Source of the DNA: an uncultured Maribacter sp.
GTDB lineage: Bacteria > Bacteroidota > Bacteroidia > Flavobacteriales > Flavobacteriaceae
Length of the DNA stretch: 64,000 nt
Reading direction: 5' to 3'
Assembly: GCF_947500985.1 (NCBI RefSeq)
Contig: NZ_CANMTX010000001.1
Span: 496,001-560,000, forward strand
Shown here: one piece after another, positions 8,813-18,240 of the stretch
Numbering within the stretch: position 1 is the first letter of the stretch
Layout of the letters: each line of letters begins with the position of its first letter
Translations under genes and position numbers: made by a program
Notes under the pieces: model-generated
Seen by the model: only the letters and a program-made list of their open reading frames with translations
The model's database searches: none
What the model was told of the DNA's origin: nothing

Positions 8813-9925
8813 ATGAATGAAATACATAGGAAACGTTATAAGAAAAAAAGATATTTGATACCGGTAGTATTAATTATACTTCTCATTATAATTCGTTTAT
8901 CCCTCCCCTATTTTGTAAAAAATTACATAAATAAAGTCCTTGCCGACATACCCGGTTACTACGGTCAAGTAGAAGATATTGATTTATCTATTATTCGTGG
9001 AGCTTATACTATAAACGGCATGTACTTAAATACAGTCGATGGTAATACTGAACTTCCTTTTTTAGACTTCAAAAAAACCGACATTTCAGTAGAATGGAAT
9101 GCACTTTTTCATGGAAAAATAGTTAGTGAAATTGAAATGACAGATCCTACCATATTATATGTAGTTGAAGATCAACAGGACACCACAGGAGTTGCCGATA
9201 CTGAGGACTGGTCTAAAGCGCTAACCAATTTAGTCCCTATTGACATTAACCAATTTACGATTAAGAATGGAAAATTTGCATTTTTACAATTACAAGCTGA
9301 TCCAAATATTGATTTACACTTATCTAACGTAGAGTTATCAGCATCTAATCTTAGAAACGTTGTGGAGAAGACAAGAACGTTACCTTCTAATATACATGCT
9401 ACAGCCACATCAATTGGAAATGGAGACGTCATATTGGACGGGGATATGAACTTGGTTAAGGAGATTCCCGATATGGATGCTTCTTTTAGTCTTGAAAACG
9501 CAAATGCAAAGGCTCTTAATGATTTTACCAACTATTACGCAGGTATTGATTTTGATGAAGGCTCTTTCGATTTATTCGGAGAATTAGCAATTGCAGATGG
9601 TTACATGAAAGGCTCTTTTAAACCTATTTTAAACAATGCAAAACTTATAGGCAAAGACGACGGATTTCTACAAACCCTCTGGGAAGGATTTGTAGGCTTT
9701 TTTAAGTTTGTTCTAAAAAATCATAAGAAAGATACCCTTGCTACTAAAATACCAGTAGAAGGAGACTTAAACAATGTGAAAACAAAGGTTTGGCCAACAG
9801 TCACTAGAATATTCAGAAATGCATGGATTCAGGCTTATAAGGATGTTGTAGATGATGATCTTAATTATCAAGATGCCACTGAAGGTGCCGATAAGTTGAA
9901 TAACAAAAAAACTAAAAAGAAATAG
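8813..9925 (+). CDS. DUF748-like membrane-anchored protein (AsmA-related)
   Basis: About 370 residues with a basic N-terminus (KRYKKKRY), one transmembrane helix (YLIPVVLIILLIIIRLSLPY) and a long beta-rich exported part, ending in a Lys-rich tail. The pattern of FLDFKKTDISVEWNALFHGKIV followed by IEMTDP resembles DUF748/AsmA-type repeats, proteins thought to act in the cell envelope, some in lipid transfer between membranes. ATG 8813 is preferred over the in-frame TTG at 8804. It converges with the symporter gene 2 bases away. Family assignment is moderate; function is not known. Confidence 0.7.
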   Translation: MNEIHRKRYKKKRYLIPVVLIILLIIIRLSLPYFVKNYINKVLADIPGYYGQVEDIDLSIIRGAYTINGMYLNTVDGNTELPFLDFKKTDISVEWNALFHGKIVSEIEMTDPTILYVVEDQQDTTGVADTEDWSKALTNLVPIDINQFTIKNGKFAFLQLQADPNIDLHLSNVELSASNLRNVVEKTRTLPSNIHATATSIGNGDVILDGDMNLVKEIPDMDASFSLENANAKALNDFTNYYAGIDFDEGSFDLFGELAIADGYMKGSFKPILNNAKLIGKDDGFLQTLWEGFVGFFKFVLKNHKKDTLATKIPVEGDLNNVKTKVWPTVTRIFRNAWIQAYKDVVDDDLNYQDATEGADKLNNKKTKKK

Positions 9926-9927
9926 GT

Positions 9928-11229
9928 TTACTTTTTATAGTTATCATCCCAATTCTTAACTTTTGGTTCATTTAGCTTACCTACAGATTTCGCTACCATC
10001 ATGGAGACAGTTGCATCTCCTGATACGTTTATAACCGTTCTGCACATATCTAATGGTCTATCTACAGCAAATATTAATGCTAAACCAGCTTCAGGTATAC
10101 CTGCTTGAGCGAGTACTATAACTAGCATTACCATACCAGCTCCTGGTACGGCAGCACTGCCAATTGAAGCCAAGGTAGCGGTAACGATAATTCCCAATTG
10201 CGCCGACAAACTTAAATCCATACCAAATGCTTGCGCAATAAATACTGCAGCAATGGCTTGATATAAGCTAGTACCATCCATATTTATAGTTGCACCAATT
10301 GGTAATACAAAACTTGTAACTTCTTCATCTACGCCCAAATGCTCCTCTACCCTCTCCATGGTTACTGGTAAGGTAGCTGCGCTTGAACTTGTTGAAAATG
10401 CTAAGAGTTGAGCCGGTGACATACCTTTCATAAATGTACTTGGTGACGTTTTTGTAAAAACCCAAACCAAAAGTAGATATACACCTAACATTAACGATAG
10501 CCCCAAAACAACACAGAAAGCATACCATGCCAACGCTTTAAATAAATCTAGACTAGGTGATTCCACCACTAAAGCCGCCAATAATGCAAAAACACCAAAT
10601 GGTGCCGCTAACATGATAAGGTCTATCATTTTCAGAATTACCTCATTGAAGCCATCAAAAAACTTTTTAACCGGTGTTGCCTGTTCTTCTGGAATCAATA
10701 TTAAACCTATACCAAAGAAAATGGCAAAAAATATAACCTGTAACATGTTACCATTGTCAGATGCTGCAGCAAAAATATTACTTGGCACCAAGTCTTCTAA
10801 AGCCTGTAATGGTCCGGCTTCTTTTTGTTTATCTGCTTTACTTTTGATTGCATCTGCATCACCTTTGTAATTTTCAACTAGTTCGGTACGTGTTGCCTCA
10901 CTTATAGAAGAACCTGGTTTTACAATGTTTACAACACCTAAACCAATAGTAACAGCGATAACTGTGGTAGCGATATAGATACCAATAGTACGACCACCCA
11001 TTTGAGAAAGCTTAGAGATATCCTTAAGATCAGATACTCCTTTTATCAATGAACCTAAAATAAGAGGAACGGCAATTAGCTTTAATGAGTTGATGAAAAT
11101 ATTACCAAAAGGTTTGATCCAATCTGAAATCAATTTTGGTCCCCAATCTAATTGAACCATGGCTAAAGCAAATAAAACTCCTGCTAACATTCCTATTAGA
11201 ATTTGCCAATGCAACTCAAGCTTCCTCAT
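9928..11229 (-). CDS. Dicarboxylate/amino acid:cation symporter (DAACS family)
   Basis: A 433-residue inner-membrane secondary transporter of the GltP/DctA (SLC1) family, which imports glutamate, aspartate or C4-dicarboxylates with H+ or Na+. The polytopic protein shows the family landmarks near the C-terminus: a serine-rich re-entrant loop AFSTSSSAATLPVTM, then PIGATINMDGTS, then DRPLDMCRTVINVSGD, which carry the substrate- and cation-binding residues. The Arg in DMCRT points to an acidic substrate. It is a single gene, transcribed towards the DUF748-like gene. Confidence 0.93.
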   Translation of the reverse strand: MRKLELHWQILIGMLAGVLFALAMVQLDWGPKLISDWIKPFGNIFINSLKLIAVPLILGSLIKGVSDLKDISKLSQMGGRTIGIYIATTVIAVTIGLGVVNIVKPGSSISEATRTELVENYKGDADAIKSKADKQKEAGPLQALEDLVPSNIFAAASDNGNMLQVIFFAIFFGIGLILIPEEQATPVKKFFDGFNEVILKMIDLIMLAAPFGVFALLAALVVESPSLDLFKALAWYAFCVVLGLSLMLGVYLLLVWVFTKTSPSTFMKGMSPAQLLAFSTSSSAATLPVTMERVEEHLGVDEEVTSFVLPIGATINMDGTSLYQAIAAVFIAQAFGMDLSLSAQLGIIVTATLASIGSAAVPGAGMVMLVIVLAQAGIPEAGLALIFAVDRPLDMCRTVINVSGDATVSMMVAKSVGKLNEPKVKNWDDNYKK

Positions 11230-11290
11230 ATATAAATTAGTTTAGGGAAGTAAGATAGTATTTTGCAAGGAAAAGTGCTAAAAACGGAAC

Positions 11291-12355
11291 CTATAATTTA
11301 ATGGTCCTGTTCAATAAAGTGTAATCTGCCAAAACCAATGCGGTCATAGCCTCAACTATTGGTACTGCTCTAGGTACTACACAAGGGTCATGTCTACCCT
11401 TACCCTGAGTTTTAATAGTATTACCCTCTTTATCAATTGTTTCGTAGCCTTGAATTACGGTTGCGACAGGCTTAAAAGCTACATTGAAATAGATATCCAT
11501 TCCGTTACTTATTCCTCCCTGAATACCACCGCTATAGTTGGTTTTTGTAGAACCATCATTATTAAATTGGTCGTTGTGTTCACTGCCTTTCATCTTAACA
11601 CCTTCAAAACCGCTACCATACTCAAAGCCTTTTACAGCATTTATAGATAACATTGCCTTACCTAATTCGGCATGAAGTTTATCGAAAACTGGTTCTCCTA
11701 AACCAATCGGTACATTTTTGGCTACACATGTAATAATACCGCCAATGGTATCGCCGTCTTTTTTAATAGACTTGATATATTCTTCCATCTTTGCTGCCAT
11801 TTCTGGATCTGGACAACGCACGTCATTAGTTTCCGTTAACAATAAATCTAATTCAGTATAATGCTTACCTAAATTCATATCTCCTACTTGAGATACAAAA
11901 GCTTGAATTTCAACACCTTTCAAAAACTGCTTCGCAATAGCACCTGCCACTACTCTACTTGCCGTTTCACGCGCAGAACTTCTACCGCCACCACGGTAAT
12001 CTCTAAAACCATATTTCTTATCATACACGTAATCTGCATGCGATGGTCTGTACGAATCTTTTATATGTCCGTAATCTTTAGATTTTTGATTTGTATTATG
12101 AATCGCAAAACCTATTGGTGTCCCCGTAGTTTTACCTTCAAATATTCCTGAATAAAACTCTACTTCATCTGGCTCTTTTCTCTGAGTAACAATTGCGGAT
12201 TGCCCTGGTTTACGACGATTAAGATCATTCTGTATGGCATCAAAATCTAATTCTATTTCTGATGGACAGCCATCTATAACCCCTCCAATTGCTTTTCCGT
12301 GAGATTCTCCAAAAGTGCTTACCCTAAATATGTTTCCGAAGGTATTTCCAGCCAT
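11291..12355 (-). CDS. aroC: Chorismate synthase
   Basis: The last shikimate-pathway enzyme, converting EPSP to chorismate with reduced FMN. The start is set at the ATG giving [20 protein letters not shown]; this is the conserved N-terminus, and the open frame upstream of it is not family-like. The product is 354 residues, normal for the family. Signatures include [16 protein letters not shown] with the conserved Arg/Ser loop, [10 protein letters not shown] near 290 and [17 protein letters not shown] near the C-terminus. It appears to be a single gene, separated from the symporter by about 60 bases and divergent from the LpxH-like gene. Confidence 0.96.
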   Translation of the reverse strand: MAGNTFGNIFRVSTFGESHGKAIGGVIDGCPSEIELDFDAIQNDLNRRKPGQSAIVTQRKEPDEVEFYSGIFEGKTTGTPIGFAIHNTNQKSKDYGHIKDSYRPSHADYVYDKKYGFRDYRGGGRSSARETASRVVAGAIAKQFLKGVEIQAFVSQVGDMNLGKHYTELDLLLTETNDVRCPDPEMAAKMEEYIKSIKKDGDTIGGIITCVAKNVPIGLGEPVFDKLHAELGKAMLSINAVKGFEYGSGFEGVKMKGSEHNDQFNNDGSTKTNYSGGIQGGISNGMDIYFNVAFKPVATVIQGYETIDKEGNTIKTQGKGRHDPCVVPRAVPIVEAMTALVLADYTLLNRTIKL

Positions 12356-12536
12356 AATATATGCGTTCTTAATAATGTAATACTGATTGTAATACTTACA
12401 AATCAACCGACTTCAAAGGTAAATGTTAAATGCTGGAAAGAAAAATTTTAAAAGCGCATAATATTAGCTTAACCTTATGGATTTGTGATAATGATTATTT
12501 AACCTTATGATTAAAAATTGTTGACCTAGCAAGTAG

Positions 12537-12566
12537 TTGTTACCTATACCATTGGGTTTAATTTTG
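12537..12566 (+). promoter_or_regulatory. Promoter of the LpxH-like gene
   Basis: TTG at 12537-12539 and TAATTTTG at 12559-12566, separated by 19 bases, match the Bacteroidota promoter consensus (TTG, about 19 nt, TAnnTTTG). The TTG start codon is 18 bases downstream. Confidence 0.65.
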
Positions 12567-12583
12567 CCTTAAAAATCATTCTC

Positions 12584-13453
12584 TTGAAAAAGCGACGTCT
12601 TGAAATTGTTGTGCTTTCTGATATTCACTTAGGTTCTTATGCATGCCATGCAGAAGAATTACTAACATACCTATCTAGTATTGACCCAAAAATCTTAATT
12701 CTGAATGGCGATATTTTAGACGCAAAGAAAATGCGTAACAATTACTTTCCTCCCTCCCATCTAAAAGTAGTTAAGAAAATATTTTCGCTAGCTTCAAAAG
12801 GCACCGATGTACATTATATCACCGGTAACCGTGACGAACCTTTTCGTAAAATTGATGAGATTTACATGGGAGCAATACAAGTTTCTAATAGATTAACATT
12901 GAAACTGAACGGGAAAAACACACTCTTTTTCCATGGAGATATTTTTGATTTTTCATTTCGGCACTCGCAATGGTTATTGAATTTTGGGGGCACAGGTTTT
13001 GACCTGCTTTTAAAACTTGCCAAGCTCAAAACAAAAACGTTTCATGTTTTCGGGAAAAAGAACAAACCTTTTTCAAATCAGGAATTGGAATATGGAGAAC
13101 GTGACCCTAAACAAATTGCACTTTTCGAGAAAAACGTAGCCAAAATGGCTATTAAACAAGATTATGACCATGTAGTTTGCGGACATAGTCACGCACCGAA
13201 CAAGCAACTTTTTGAAACTAGAAAGGGAGAATGTCTTTACTTAAACTCTGGAGATTGGGTAAAACACATGACTGCCCTTGAATATTCTTTTAAACGTTGG
13301 AAACTCTACCGCTACGAAAATGATAAGCTTGCTACTTTCTATATGGATGAAGAACTTAAGTCTATGAACATAAACGAGCTTATCGAAACAATTACACAAC
13401 GCAAGACAAGAGAACTAAACGACCAAAAAGAAAAAGACGAACTTAAAGGTTAG
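12584..13453 (+). CDS. UDP-2,3-diacylglucosamine diphosphatase-like metallophosphoesterase
   Basis: A 289-residue calcineurin-like phosphoesterase with every metal-binding block of the LpxH type: SDIHLGS at 12-18, NGDILD near 41, GNRDEP near 82, HGDIFDFSF near 112 and GHSHAPN near 204. LpxH hydrolyses UDP-2,3-diacylglucosamine to lipid X in lipid A synthesis, and many Bacteroidota proteins annotated this way are close to this length. Experimental specificity is not shown by motifs alone. It begins with TTG and its stop abuts the stop of the convergent dehydrogenase gene with no gap. Confidence 0.75.
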   Translation: MKKRRLEIVVLSDIHLGSYACHAEELLTYLSSIDPKILILNGDILDAKKMRNNYFPPSHLKVVKKIFSLASKGTDVHYITGNRDEPFRKIDEIYMGAIQVSNRLTLKLNGKNTLFFHGDIFDFSFRHSQWLLNFGGTGFDLLLKLAKLKTKTFHVFGKKNKPFSNQELEYGERDPKQIALFEKNVAKMAIKQDYDHVVCGHSHAPNKQLFETRKGECLYLNSGDWVKHMTALEYSFKRWKLYRYENDKLATFYMDEELKSMNINELIETITQRKTRELNDQKEKDELKG

Positions 13454-16372
13454 CTACTTTAATAAAGCTTCTTTCAATATACTCACCGGATGCTGTGCTA
13501 TTCTCTTCGTACCATCAAATATTTGATGCCTACAACTTGTACCGTTGGCAGCGATAATTGTTTCTGGAGTTGATTTATTGACCGCTGGGAATAATTTTAA
13601 TCCGCCAATTTTCATACTGGTTTCATAATGCTCTTCTTCATACCCAAAAGAACCAGCCATACCACAACAACCAGATGCTATAATGGTAACCTTATAATTC
13701 CTTGGCAAATTCAATACATCAAAAGTTACTTTCTGATTACTCAACGCTTTTTGATGACAATGATTATGAATTTTTATATCTCTAGCTTCTTCTGTAAATT
13801 CAGAAGAATTTAAATTACCTTCTGCTATTTCTTTTGCTAGAAACTCTTCTATCAAAAATGAATTATCAGCTATTTTCTGAGCCGTGTCTTTATCTGATGT
13901 CATACGTTTGTATTCATCTCTAAAAGATAAGATTGCCGAAGGCTCTAAACCTAAAACTGGCAAACCAGCTTCTGCAAACTTTTTTAATTCTTGCGTATTC
14001 TTAATCGCTAGCTTTTGAGCTTGTTTTAAAAATCCTTTAGAAAGAAATGTTCTCCCACTTTCAGCATAATACAATTCAACATCGTAGCCAAGTTTCGTTA
14101 ATAGCTCAATAGCATCTTTACCAACCTCAATATCTAAGTATTTAGTGAATTCATCAATAAACAAAACTACTTTTCTATTAGACTTAATGTTTTGATTACC
14201 ATATTTTTGAAGATGTTTATCGAAATTAAAGCTATATACCTTAGGTAAAGTACGTTCTTTAGCTACTCCGCTCGTTTTTTTCAACAAACCGCCTAGAAAT
14301 TTGGAGTCATAAATTGCATTTGTCAAACCAGAAACCTTACTTCCCAACCCGTTTAGCTTGGTGTTATATGCAAATAATTTTCCTCGTAAAGAATAGCCAT
14401 TTGCTTCTTGATATTGATATAAAAACTCTGCTTTCAAAGTTGCTACATCTACATTACTAGGACACTCACTTGCACAGGCTTTACAACTTAAACAAAGGTC
14501 AAAAGCCTCTTTAATCTCTGGACTATCGAAACTATTCTTTGCCACACTATCAGGATTCGTCAAAAACTCTCTTAAAGTATTCGCTCTACCTCTAGTCGTA
14601 TCTTTTTCATTTTTGGTTGCATGATAACTAGGGCACATACCACCATTCATATGATGGGTCTTTCTACAGTCGCCACTACCATTACACTTTTCTGCCGCCT
14701 TAAGTATACCTTCACTATCAGAAAAATCCATTAATGTCTTAATCTCAGGTTCTTTGCGGTCTACCTCATATCGAAATGACTTATCCATTGGGTAGGCATC
14801 TACAATTTTACCAGGGTTGAATATGCCCTTAGGATCAAAATAAGATTTAATTCTTCTTAAAAGTTCATAGTTCTTATCGCCTATCATTATAGGTATAAAC
14901 TCGGCACGTACAATACCATCGCCATGCTCTCCACTAAAAGAACCTTTATACTTTTTAGTTAGTTTAGCAACATCGGTAGTAATATCTCTAAACAACCCAA
15001 CATCGGTTGATTTCTTTAGGTTTAAAATAGGACGCAAATGCAATTCGCCTGCACCTGCATGTGCATAATACACCGCACTTTGATCATAACCCTTCATAAT
15101 CACAGAAAATTCTGCTATAAAATCTTTAAGATCCGTTAAAGCTACTGCAGTGTCTTCTATGCAGGCTACAGCTTTCATATCACCTACTATATTACCCAGC
15201 AAACCTAAGCCTGCCTTACGCAACTCTATCGCTCTTGGTATTTGATCTCCAAATAGTACAGGGTTGGCATAACTGAGTCCTGATTGTGCTATTGTCTTTT
15301 GTAACGCTTCAACAGCCTCTTTCAATTCAGCTTCTGTATGTGCTGATACTTGTAGCATTAATAATGCTGCCGGATCACCTTCTACAAAAAACCGATTCTC
15401 TAATTGCGCGCGGTTATTCTTTGTGCAATCTAAAATGACTTTATCCATCATTTCGCACAATTGCAAAGGGTGTTTCATAACAGGAACTACATCCATTAAA
15501 CAATCTTCTAAAGACGTATAATGCGTAACGACCATTGCCGATAATGCTGGTGGCAAATCATTTAATTGAACCGTAATTTCTGTTGTAAAAGCTAAAGTAC
15601 CTTCGCTACCACACAGCAATTCTGCCATATTAAAGTAAGGTAAATCACCACCTAATACATCTGACTTCAATAACTCGTCTACGGCATAACCTGTATTTCT
15701 TCTATGTATTTCTGGCTTCGGAAAATATTCAATTATTTCAGAGGCTATATCTTTATTATCGAGTTCTTTAAATATACTATTATAAAGTGATGCTTCAAGT
15801 GTATGCTCTTGTTGCTTTTTCCTAAACTCTGACGCTGTAATTCTTCCAAATTCAGCTTCACTCCCGTCTGACAGAATGGTTTTCATTGAGATAACCTTAT
15901 CTCTTGTTACCCCATATTGTATTGATGTGGTACCCGATGAATTGTTACCGACCATGCCACCAATCATACATCTATTTGATGTTGATGTATTAGGACCAAA
16001 AAACAATCCGAAGGGTTTTAAATATTGATTCAACTCATCTCTAATAACACCTGGCTGAACGGTTACCTGCTTCTTTTCTTGATCTAGGCTTATGATTTCT
16101 GTAAAGTGTTTTGATACATCAACTACTAAACCGTCTCCTACACATTGCCCTGCTAACGATGTACCTGCAGTTCTAGGTATAAGACCAATATTTTCATCAT
16201 TGGCAAACCTTATAATTTTTTTAATATCATCAACACTTTTTGGGAAAGCAGCCCCTAAAGGTATTTTTCTATATACAGATGCATCTGTAGCGTAAATAGT
16301 CTTGGTAAGATTATCAAATCGTACATCTCCCTCTATATCTTGTCGTAACTTTGACAGCGAATTATTATCCAA
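13454..16372 (-). CDS. FAD-linked oxidase fused to Fe-S (CCG) domains; D-2-hydroxyacid dehydrogenase-like
   Basis: A 972-residue fusion. The N-terminal half is an FAD-binding PCMH domain (IPRTAGTSLAGQCVG near 60-75, NNSSGTTSIQYG) with an FAD-oxidase C-terminal domain (FSGEHGDGIVRAEF, including the catalytic His region). The C-terminal half has a GlpC-like ferredoxin domain (CLSCKACASECPSNVD) and a CCG-type domain (CCGMAGSFGYE). This layout matches YdiJ-like enzymes and D-lactate/D-2-hydroxyglutarate dehydrogenases that pass electrons to the respiratory chain. Substrate is not decidable from sequence. No separate Fe-S or transporter subunit is next to it, in keeping with a self-contained fusion. 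Confidence 0.85.
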   Translation of the reverse strand: MDNNSLSKLRQDIEGDVRFDNLTKTIYATDASVYRKIPLGAAFPKSVDDIKKIIRFANDENIGLIPRTAGTSLAGQCVGDGLVVDVSKHFTEIISLDQEKKQVTVQPGVIRDELNQYLKPFGLFFGPNTSTSNRCMIGGMVGNNSSGTTSIQYGVTRDKVISMKTILSDGSEAEFGRITASEFRKKQQEHTLEASLYNSIFKELDNKDIASEIIEYFPKPEIHRRNTGYAVDELLKSDVLGGDLPYFNMAELLCGSEGTLAFTTEITVQLNDLPPALSAMVVTHYTSLEDCLMDVVPVMKHPLQLCEMMDKVILDCTKNNRAQLENRFFVEGDPAALLMLQVSAHTEAELKEAVEALQKTIAQSGLSYANPVLFGDQIPRAIELRKAGLGLLGNIVGDMKAVACIEDTAVALTDLKDFIAEFSVIMKGYDQSAVYYAHAGAGELHLRPILNLKKSTDVGLFRDITTDVAKLTKKYKGSFSGEHGDGIVRAEFIPIMIGDKNYELLRRIKSYFDPKGIFNPGKIVDAYPMDKSFRYEVDRKEPEIKTLMDFSDSEGILKAAEKCNGSGDCRKTHHMNGGMCPSYHATKNEKDTTRGRANTLREFLTNPDSVAKNSFDSPEIKEAFDLCLSCKACASECPSNVDVATLKAEFLYQYQEANGYSLRGKLFAYNTKLNGLGSKVSGLTNAIYDSKFLGGLLKKTSGVAKERTLPKVYSFNFDKHLQKYGNQNIKSNRKVVLFIDEFTKYLDIEVGKDAIELLTKLGYDVELYYAESGRTFLSKGFLKQAQKLAIKNTQELKKFAEAGLPVLGLEPSAILSFRDEYKRMTSDKDTAQKIADNSFLIEEFLAKEIAEGNLNSSEFTEEARDIKIHNHCHQKALSNQKVTFDVLNLPRNYKVTIIASGCCGMAGSFGYEEEHYETSMKIGGLKLFPAVNKSTPETIIAANGTSCRHQIFDGTKRIAQHPVSILKEALLK

Positions 16373-16462
16373 CTTAACACAATTTTGATTGCTAAATTAA
16401 GTTTTATTGTGTGAGCCACATTACAAATCGGCTCATTTTTCATCACAAAAAAGAATAACTAT

Positions 16463-16942
16463 ATGAAGATTTTAAAAGGTATTACCGTATTGATATTTAT
16501 GGCAACCTGTTCGCTTTCTGCACAAGAAATATCGAATCATGCATTAGGATTACGATTAGGAGACAGTGACGGATTTGGAGCTGAAGTCAGTTATCAAAAA
16601 TCTCTTACAAGAGACACAAGGGTTGAATTTGATCTTGGATGGAGAGATAGTAGAAATTTTAATGCATTTAAAATTGCCGGACTTTACCAATGGGTACGCC
16701 CAATTGAAGGTGATTTTCAATGGTACTACGGCGTTGGTGGCGGATTAGGAAATGTTGATTTCCCCGGTGATGATGGCGGTCTATTCGTTTTTGCAGCTGG
16801 TGACATTGGTATAGAGTATAATTTTGACATTCCACTAATACTATCGTTAGATTTTAGACCAGAGTTAGGAGTTGTCGGTTATGACGGATTCTCTGATAAT
16901 TTTGATTTTGATATCGGACTCGGTATTCGTTACCAGTTTTAA
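16463..16942 (+). CDS. Small outer-membrane beta-barrel protein
   Basis: 159 residues with a signal peptide (MKILKGITVLIFMATCSLSA, cleaved before QEIS) and then alternating amphipathic strands rich in Gly and aromatic residues, ending in a C-terminal aromatic (RYQF). This is the pattern of an 8-stranded porin-like or OmpA-like barrel. No catalytic residues are seen. It stands alone, ahead of a strong terminator. Function unknown. Confidence 0.75.
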   Translation: MKILKGITVLIFMATCSLSAQEISNHALGLRLGDSDGFGAEVSYQKSLTRDTRVEFDLGWRDSRNFNAFKIAGLYQWVRPIEGDFQWYYGVGGGLGNVDFPGDDGGLFVFAAGDIGIEYNFDIPLILSLDFRPELGVVGYDGFSDNFDFDIGLGIRYQF

Positions 16943-16963
16943 CCTTTATTGAAATAATATGAT

Positions 16964-16999
16964 AAAGACCTCTGACCATTGCGTTAGAGGTCTTTTTTT
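16964..16999 (+). terminator. Rho-independent terminator after the beta-barrel gene
   Basis: Stem AAAGACCTCT (16964-16973) pairs perfectly with AGAGGTCTTT (16986-16995), loop of 12 bases, followed by a T-run. It lies about 20 bases after the stop of the beta-barrel gene. Confidence 0.85.
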
Positions 17000-17015
17000 A
17001 TATCCTATATATAAG

Positions 17016-17023
17016 TACATTTG
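17016..17023 (+). promoter_or_regulatory. Candidate -7 box of the TlpA lipoprotein gene
   Basis: TACATTTG fits TAnnTTTG and lies 22 bases before the ATG at 17046, between the upstream terminator and the gene. No good TTG -33 box is seen because the preceding sequence is the terminator T-run. Confidence 0.4.
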
Positions 17024-17045
17024 CAACTTAACCTAAGTGAAATTT

Positions 17046-18164
17046 ATGAAACATAGTATTTTAATACTGCTTGCAGGAGTCTTATTGTTTAGCTGTAACT
17101 CAAAGCCAGAAAGCTTTACCCTTAACGGAAAGCTTAGAGGCGAAATGACTGATGGCACTCGTGTTTTCTTGAAGAAAATAGGAGAAAACAATCAACCGAT
17201 GGAAGTTGATACCGCTACCACAACAAATGGTGAGTTTACTTTCACCGGAAAATCTGATATTCCTGAACTTCACTACATCTTTGTTGAACAACTACCTGGT
17301 TATACCGCTGTAATTCTTGAAAACGGAGAAATACAATTTAGTGCACAAAGAGACAGCATGGGCTTCGCCGATATAAGCGGAACTTTTCAAAATGACACCT
17401 TCGCCGACTATATGGAGCAATCGAGAGAAATTTCTATGCAAGCGCAATCTATTCAACAAGATATGAAAGCTGCATCTGGTGAAGCGGCATTGGCTTTACA
17501 AGATGAAATGAAAGAACTTCAAGAAGAGTATAAAACATTTGAGCTTGATTATGTAAAAAGTCATCCTAAAGCATTAATATCTGCTTTGGTATTAGATAGA
17601 GCTGTTGCCACAAAAGCAGTTGAATTAGAAGAAGCAGAAGAAATTTACAAAACTCTTTCAGAAGAAATTAAAAGTTCTAAACCAGGAAAGCAAATTTCAG
17701 AAGGCATTGAAAAACTAAAGGCTTCTGAAGCAGCAGGTAAAAACTCTAGTATTGGCGCAAAGGCTCCTGAATTCTCAGGTCCAAGTCCTGATGGAACTGA
17801 ACTTGCCTTGAAAGATGTTATGGGAAAAGTAACCTTAATCGATTTTTGGGCCGGATGGTGTAGACCTTGTAGAGCTGAAAACCCTAACATCGTTGCTGTT
17901 TATAATAAGTATCACGACAAAGGATTAAACGTTCTAGGTGTTTCTTTAGATAGAACTGATGAAGCCTGGAAAAAAGCAATCGTGGAAGACGGATTAGTTT
18001 GGAACCATATTTCAAACATCGCATATTTCGATGATAAAATCGCTAAGCTATATAATGTTGATGCAATACCTGCAGCATTCTTATTAGATGAAAACGGAAT
18101 AATAGTTGCAAAAAATTTAAGAGGTCCTGCACTTGAGGCTAAGGTTGCAGAGTTACTGAACTAG
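17046..18164 (+). CDS. TlpA-family thiol-disulfide reductase lipoprotein with DUF4369 domain
   Basis: A lipoprotein (lipobox LLFSC, Cys near residue 17) with an N-terminal DUF4369 domain (FTLNGKLRGEMTDGTRVFLKK), a Glu/Gln-rich helical linker around 120-220, and a C-terminal AhpC/TSA-like thioredoxin domain. The redox motif is WCRPC with Cys272 and Cys275, and the cis-Pro is in DAIPAAF. Such proteins reduce disulfides in the periplasm, for example in cytochrome c maturation. ATG 17046 is preferred; an in-frame GTG lies at 17037. It is a single gene between two terminators. Confidence 0.88.
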   Translation: MKHSILILLAGVLLFSCNSKPESFTLNGKLRGEMTDGTRVFLKKIGENNQPMEVDTATTTNGEFTFTGKSDIPELHYIFVEQLPGYTAVILENGEIQFSAQRDSMGFADISGTFQNDTFADYMEQSREISMQAQSIQQDMKAASGEAALALQDEMKELQEEYKTFELDYVKSHPKALISALVLDRAVATKAVELEEAEEIYKTLSEEIKSSKPGKQISEGIEKLKASEAAGKNSSIGAKAPEFSGPSPDGTELALKDVMGKVTLIDFWAGWCRPCRAENPNIVAVYNKYHDKGLNVLGVSLDRTDEAWKKAIVEDGLVWNHISNIAYFDDKIAKLYNVDAIPAAFLLDENGIIVAKNLRGPALEAKVAELLN

Positions 18165-18180
18165 GTTTTAAATAAGACAT

Positions 18181-18219
18181 AAAAAAAAGCCCGAACATTT
18201 AATGTTCTGGCTTTTTTTT
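18181..18219. terminator. Bidirectional terminator
   Basis: AAGCCCGAACATT pairs with AATGTTCTGGCTT (one mismatch) and is flanked by an A-run on the left and a T-run on the right, so it can serve both the TlpA gene (plus strand) and the convergent LVIVD gene (minus strand). Confidence 0.8.
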
Positions 18220-18240
18220 ATGTCTTTATCGATTGATCAA

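Noticed and set aside
9172-9531. 119-residue minus-strand frame
   Set aside because: Antisense shadow of the DUF748-like gene with no family-like sequence or start context.
12356-12406. Longer chorismate synthase start
   Set aside because: The extra 17 residues are not family-like; the conserved N-terminus begins at the ATG at 12355.
13451-13456. Zero-gap convergent gene ends as a special feature (also at 44863 and 48644)
   Set aside because: Abutting stops recur in the window and reflect compact packing; no shared hairpin is involved.
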